From Caulobacterales bacterium RIFOXYB1_FULL_67_16 (GTDB taxonomy: Bacteria; Pseudomonadota; Alphaproteobacteria; Caulobacterales; Caulobacteraceae), in assembly GCA_001796045.1 (NCBI GenBank), contig MGLN01000088.1:1-8105 (forward strand): a stretch of DNA of 8,105 bases, written 5' to 3'. Below are positions 5,596-8,105 of the stretch, piece by piece. How positions within the stretch are numbered: the first letter of the stretch is position 1; every line of letters begins with the position of its first letter. Both the position numbers and the translations under genes were made by a program. Under the pieces are notes generated by a model. That model ran no database searches and was not told the origin of the DNA. It saw nothing but the letters and a program-made list of their open reading frames with translations.

Positions 5596-6374
5596 CCCAG
5601 GCCTCGGCCCTCTATGTTGGCAAGGTCTTTCATGCGCGCCTGCGCCCAAAGCCGCACCGTTTCACCTACCGCGTCTTCTGGCTGATGCTGGACCTGGCCG
5701 AGATCGACGCTGTCGACGCGCGTCTGAGGGTCTTCTCGCATAACCGCTTCAATCTGCTTTCGATTCACGACCGCGACTATGGCGACGGCGCAGGCGGTTC
5801 CCTCCGCGCTCACGTCGAGGCCCGTCTGGCCGAGGCGGGGGTGGAGATCGGCGCCGGGTCCGTGCGCCTGCTGACCATGCCGCGCCTGCTCGGCTTCGTC
5901 TTCAATCCGATCAGCCTCTATTTCTGTCACCATGAGGACGGTCGGCTGGCGGCCATGATCTACGAGGTGACCAGCACCTTCCGCGAGCGACGCTTCTACG
6001 TCCTGCCCGTCAGCGCCGAGGACGCAGAGGCGGGCCGGTTTCGGCAGCAGATCGACAAGACCCTCTATGTCTCTCCCTTCATGGGGATGGACATGGACTA
6101 TGACTTCAAGGGCCAGCCGCCGGGCGAGGCCCTGGCCCTCGCCATCAACGGCTCGGACGCCGAAGGCCTGCTGATCGCCACCACCATGACCGGCGAACGC
6201 AGACCCATGACCGACCGCGCCCTGGCCGCCGCCGCCCTGGCCATGCCCCTGCTGACCCTGAAGGTCGTCGCCGCCATCCATTGGGAGGCGCTGAAGCTGT
6301 GGCTGAAGGGCGTGGCTCTGACCCGGAAGCCTTCGCCCGGACCCGGCGTCCTGAATCTGCGCCACAGGGCGTAA
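5592..6374 (+). CDS. DUF1365 family protein
   Basis: Protein of 260 residues of the DUF1365 (COG3496) family, function not established. Recognisable features are the opening LYVGKVFHARLRPKPHRFTYR (7-27, with His14 and His22), the central conserved GFVFNPISLYFCHH (101-114), KTLYVSPFMGMDMDYDF (about 157-173) and a hydrophobic C-terminal stretch (about 212-242) that may associate with the membrane. The GTG start overlaps the preceding TGA by 4 nt (GTGA), so the two proteins are probably made together and work on the same substrate. Family neighbours are usually COG2907 flavoproteins and CFA-synthase-like methyltransferases, suggesting a lipid role. No such methyltransferase follows here, since the next gene is convergent. 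The gene is presumably induced by RpoE through the promoter at 4195-4224. Confidence 0.93.
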   Translation: MTQASALYVGKVFHARLRPKPHRFTYRVFWLMLDLAEIDAVDARLRVFSHNRFNLLSIHDRDYGDGAGGSLRAHVEARLAEAGVEIGAGSVRLLTMPRLLGFVFNPISLYFCHHEDGRLAAMIYEVTSTFRERRFYVLPVSAEDAEAGRFRQQIDKTLYVSPFMGMDMDYDFKGQPPGEALALAINGSDAEGLLIATTMTGERRPMTDRALAAAALAMPLLTLKVVAAIHWEALKLWLKGVALTRKPSPGPGVLNLRHRA

Positions 6375-6389
6375 GGCCGCGCTTTCGCC

Positions 6390-6836
6390 TCAGCCGCCCA
6401 AAGTCATGGCACGGGCCAGTTCGGCGATCTCGTCGCGGGCGATGTAGCCGTCGCGGTTCCGGTCGGCGGCGGCGAAACGCTCGCCGTTCATGGCCCGGAA
6501 CTCGCCTAGGTCGATCGCACGGTCGTTGTTGCGATCGATGGCGCGCAGCTTCTGAATCTGCTCTCGGCTGGGCCGACGCTGAGGCGCCGCGGCGCCCTCC
6601 GGCCTCAGAGCCCGCAATTCGGACATCGTCAGGCGGCCGTCGCGGTTGGCGTCACCGCGGGCGAACATCCCCTCGCGCGCGGCGTCGAATTCGACCCTGG
6701 ACAGGCGACCGTCGTTGTTGACGTCGGCGCCTTGAAACAGGGCGCGCCCGGCGTCACCCGAGGCTTGGGCGGAAGCGGGCGAGGCGAGGACGGTCAGGGC
6801 TGCGGCCGCCAAGGCGGAAAGGACAAGGTTTTTCAT
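6390..6836 (-). CDS. Secreted EF-hand calcium-binding protein
   Basis: Predicted periplasmic or secreted protein of 148 residues with a signal peptide (MKNLV start, Ala/Leu core, likely cleavage after ASA at residue 23) and four EF-hand loops in two pairs. Loop 1 is DVNNDGRLSRVE (38-49), loop 2 DANRDGRLTMSE (62-73), loop 3 DRNNDRAIDLGE (101-112) and loop 4 DRNRDGYIARDE (125-136). Each has Asp at positions 1 and 5, Asn at 3 and Glu at 12, so all should bind calcium. Loop 3 has Arg instead of the usual Gly at position 6, which may weaken it. A basic Pro/Gln linker (about 79-93) separates the pairs. There are no enzymatic motifs and the role is unknown; calcium buffering or envelope signalling is a guess. 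The gene lies 103 nt downstream of a co-oriented secreted-protein gene and converges on DUF1365 with a 15-nt gap. The ribosome site (GAGAA) is weak. Confidence 0.9.
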   Translation of the reverse strand: MKNLVLSALAAAALTVLASPASAQASGDAGRALFQGADVNNDGRLSRVEFDAAREGMFARGDANRDGRLTMSELRALRPEGAAAPQRRPSREQIQKLRAIDRNNDRAIDLGEFRAMNGERFAAADRNRDGYIARDEIAELARAMTLGG

Positions 6837-6857
6837 AGGGGTTCTCGAAAGGAAGGG

Positions 6858-6893
6858 GCCCCGGCCGCAGGGTTGGGGGGAGGCGGCCGGGGC
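6858..6893 (-). repeat. Strong hairpin upstream of the EF-hand gene
   Basis: Perfect 11-bp all-GC arms (6858-6868 and 6883-6893) enclose a 14-nt loop, 21 nt before the EF-hand ATG. No T-run follows on either strand, so a standard Rho-independent terminator is unlikely. It may be a structured leader, an attenuator or an mRNA-stability element. Confidence 0.55.
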
Positions 6894-6895
6894 GA

Positions 6896-6925
6896 CGGGC
6901 GGAGGACAGGATGAAACTCCGCCCG
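6896..6925 (-). repeat. Second hairpin, after the Ser/Thr-rich gene
   Basis: Perfect 9-bp arms (CGGGCGGAG at 6896-6904 and its complement at 6917-6925) with a 12-nt loop. It sits 14 nt after the stop of the Ser/Thr-rich gene and only 2 nt from the neighbouring hairpin. With no T-tract it may act as a 3'-end stabiliser or a partial terminator between the two secreted-protein genes. Confidence 0.5.
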
Positions 6926-6939
6926 AACCGGGAATGACG

Positions 6940-7437
6940 TCAGTAGGGGCGGGTGACCGTCGAACTGCGCGTGGCGCCGCTGTTGGTCGTCGCCGAGCGG
7001 TTCACGGTCGAACCGTTCGCGTCGCGGGCGGCGTCCACCTGACGCTGATAGCCGTAGCCGTTCGACGTCTGGACCGAGGTGTCGCGGCTGTAGCCGTCTT
7101 CGCTGGACGAGACCGAAGTGGTGCGCGTCTGGGTGTTGCCGGCCGGGCCTGTGCGAACGGCCGTCGTGGCGTAACCGTCGCCGGTGTCGATCGTGGTGCG
7201 GCTGCGTCCGCTGGACCAGGTCTGGCCATCGAAAGTGCCCGAGCGGGAAACCGTGGTCGAGCCGGCGCTGCGGGAGATGCTGGCGCTGCTGGCGGCGGAG
7301 TGATGCGGGCCGCTGACGCTGGTCGAGCGCTGGCGGGTCCGCGACTGGGCCTCGGCGCTGTCGGCGGCGGCGGCGACGCCCCCAAAGGTCAGCAGACCCG
7401 CGACAGCGGTGATGATGAGGGGACGATAGACGGTCAT
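6940..7437 (-). CDS. Secreted Ser/Thr-rich repetitive protein of unknown function
   Basis: Predicted exported protein of 165 residues. A signal peptide (MTVYRPLIITAVAGLL, likely cleavage after AEA at residue 30) is followed by a low-complexity region rich in Ser, Thr, Arg, Gly, Gln and Asn, with no Cys and no Lys. The mature part has loosely repeated units in which a Gly-Tyr/Thr turn (DGYAT, DGYSR, NGYGYQ) is followed by alternating polar and Thr/Val residues (TTSV, DTSV, STVTR), suggesting short beta strands or an extended surface chain. The ATG was chosen because AAGGAA lies 7 nt upstream and the signal peptide starts there; the frame stays open much further upstream, but that part has no protein-like character. 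I do not recognise a characterised family. Being next to a secreted EF-hand gene on the same strand suggests a cell-surface role, which is inference. Confidence 0.78.
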   Translation of the reverse strand: MTVYRPLIITAVAGLLTFGGVAAAADSAEAQSRTRQRSTSVSGPHHSAASSASISRSAGSTTVSRSGTFDGQTWSSGRSRTTIDTGDGYATTAVRTGPAGNTQTRTTSVSSSEDGYSRDTSVQTSNGYGYQRQVDAARDANGSTVNRSATTNSGATRSSTVTRPY

Positions 7438-7457
7438 GGACAGGTTCCTTTTCCAAG

Positions 7458-7475
7458 GTCCGGCCTGTTCCGGAC
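7458..7475. repeat. Short inverted repeat GTCCGG-N6-CCGGAC
   Basis: Perfect 6-bp arms (7458-7463 and 7470-7475) lie just upstream of the ribosome site of the Ser/Thr-rich gene, in the 149-nt region between that gene and the divergent response regulator. It may be an operator or a leader hairpin. The rest of this intergenic stretch holds only the weak promoter candidate at 7537-7562. Confidence 0.3.
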
Positions 7476-7536
7476 GACTGCAGACTGACAGACCCGGCCG
7501 CCAGGGGTGTGTCATCCCGGCGCCTGTGCGTAACAG

Positions 7537-7562
7537 CATGTATCCCCCTCTGGCGGGGCCAA
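7537..7562 (-). promoter_or_regulatory. Candidate housekeeping promoter of the Ser/Thr-rich gene
   Basis: On the minus strand TTGGCCC (7562-7556), an 11-bp spacer and GATACATG (7544-7537) resemble the Caulobacter housekeeping form TTGACGS-N10-14-GCTANAWC. The leader would be roughly 90 nt. The match is partial, so this is only a candidate. Confidence 0.25.
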
Positions 7563-7586
7563 GCCCGTTGCGCCAAAGCTTGGGCC

Positions 7587-8105
7587 ATGACGACGGTTCT
7601 GATCCATCTGGTCGAGGACGACCCCGAAATCCGCGACCTCGTCTGCGCTCTTCTGGCGCGCGAGGGGTGGGAATGCGCGGCCTTTCCCGACGCCGCCCCC
7701 TTCTGGGCCGCCTGGGCGGATAGACGCCCGGACCTGGTGATCCTGGATGTGATGATGCCCGGCGAGGACGGTCTGTCCATCTGCAGGCGTCTGCAAGGCG
7801 CGGTCCCGGTCCTGATCGCCTCGGCGCGGGGCGAGGCGATGGACCGGGTCGTGGGTCTGGAGGTCGGCGCCGACGACTATATCGCCAAACCCTTCGAACC
7901 CCGCGAACTGACCGCCCGGATTCGCGCACTGCTGCGCCGTCGCGACCGCAGCCTCTCCTCTCAACCGGCGCGCCGCCTGGCCTTTGACGGCTGGCGGCTG
8001 GACCTCGCCTCGCGCGCCCTGACCGACGCCGACGGACAGGGCGTCGAACTGACCGCCGGTGAATTCGACCTGCTCGCCGCCTTCGTGAGACGGCCTCAAC
8101 AGGTC
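7587..8105 (+). CDS. OmpR-family response regulator (C-terminus cut by window edge)
   Basis: DNA-binding response regulator, 173 codons visible and still open at the window end. The receiver domain (about 1-118) has the acidic pocket Glu10/Asp11/Asp12, phosphoacceptor Asp54 (in VILDVMMPGEDG), Ser79 in the usual Thr/Ser position and Lys101 (in AKPF). After a short Arg-rich linker the winged-helix domain begins (LAFDGWRLDL and the trans-regulatory segment ELTAGEFDLLAAF). This is a different subgroup from the regulator at 1244-1924, closer to general OmpR/RstA-type proteins. Its partner kinase would be expected just beyond the right edge. The ATG is preceded by a weak ribosome site, but the sequence opens as a normal receiver strand (TVLIHLVEDD). 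The Ser/Thr-rich gene is divergent across 149 nt, so shared regulation is possible but unproven. Confidence 0.93.
   Translation, partial: MTTVLIHLVEDDPEIRDLVCALLAREGWECAAFPDAAPFWAAWADRRPDLVILDVMMPGEDGLSICRRLQGAVPVLIASARGEAMDRVVGLEVGADDYIAKPFEPRELTARIRALLRRRDRSLSSQPARRLAFDGWRLDLASRALTDADGQGVELTAGEFDLLAAFVRRPQQV

Noticed and set aside
4669..5649. Long minus-strand open frame opposite the FAD oxidoreductase
   Set aside because: The plus strand encodes clear Rossmann and C-terminal flavin motifs. The antisense product has a biased Gln/Gly/His composition and no recognisable fold.
5475..6365. Long minus-strand open frame opposite DUF1365
   Set aside because: It overlaps the complete DUF1365 gene and has only shadow-type composition.
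7481..7493. Direct repeat CAGAC-N3-CAGAC near the Ser/Thr-rich gene
   Set aside because: Two 5-bp copies at 8-bp spacing match no regulator geometry I can name and could be chance.
7599..7604. TGATCC inside the right-edge response regulator, as a further RpoE promoter
   Set aside because: It lies within the coding sequence with no following gene to serve. TGATC-containing words are common in Leu/Ile codon runs.
6833..7780. Arg/Pro/His-rich minus-strand frame spanning the Ser/Thr-rich gene and the intergenic region
   Set aside because: It is frame-shifted relative to the gene with signal peptide and ribosome site, crosses the start of the response regulator, and has no protein-like features.
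7512..8099. Minus-strand open frame opposite the right-edge response regulator
   Set aside because: The plus strand has every receiver-domain landmark (acidic pocket, Asp54, Lys101), so the antisense frame is a shadow.

Overview
The window is high-GC, tightly packed chromosomal DNA. It most likely comes from an alphaproteobacterium of the Caulobacterales, possibly Brevundimonas or a relative. That placement is an inference from the RpoE-ChrR pair of alphaproteobacterial type, the PepSY/response-regulator/kinase operon, the GTGA/ATGA start-stop overlaps and many small secreted proteins with Ala-rich signal peptides. I see no tRNA, rRNA, CRISPR array, insertion sequence or other sign of a mobile element, and no gene-free stretch longer than about 230 bases.

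Left part (1-2479): a leftward operon encodes a small secreted PepSY-domain protein, an OmpR/PhoP-type response regulator and a PhoQ-like sensor kinase whose C-terminal end is cut by the window edge. The genes overlap by 1 and 4 nt. Divergent from it, across a 226-nt control region, is a short secreted Arg-rich protein (2480-2845) that ends at a perfect 12-bp hairpin terminator. The control region carries two 11-bp-spaced tandem repeats, one near each gene, plausible sites for the operon's own regulator.

Middle part (2917-6374): a leftward rpoE-chrR pair (ECF sigma factor and its cupin-type zinc anti-sigma factor, the singlet-oxygen/photo-oxidative stress switch known from Rhodobacter and Caulobacter) lies back to back with a rightward pair, a COG2907-type FAD oxidoreductase and a DUF1365 protein. 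Both transcription units have a TGATCC-N18-TA hexamer promoter of the RpoE type, and the two -35 hexamers form one small palindrome. The layout therefore reads as an autoregulated sigma factor directly driving a divergent lipid/redox target operon. Two oddities stand out. The ChrR homologue lacks both Cys ligands of the N-terminal zinc site that binds sigma, while its C-terminal cupin metal site is complete. The predicted rpoE transcript would begin at or beside its start codon.

Right part (6390-8105): two leftward genes encode secreted proteins, a four-EF-hand calcium-binding protein and a Ser/Thr-rich repetitive protein of unknown role, separated by two back-to-back strong hairpins. A rightward OmpR-family response regulator then runs off the right edge.
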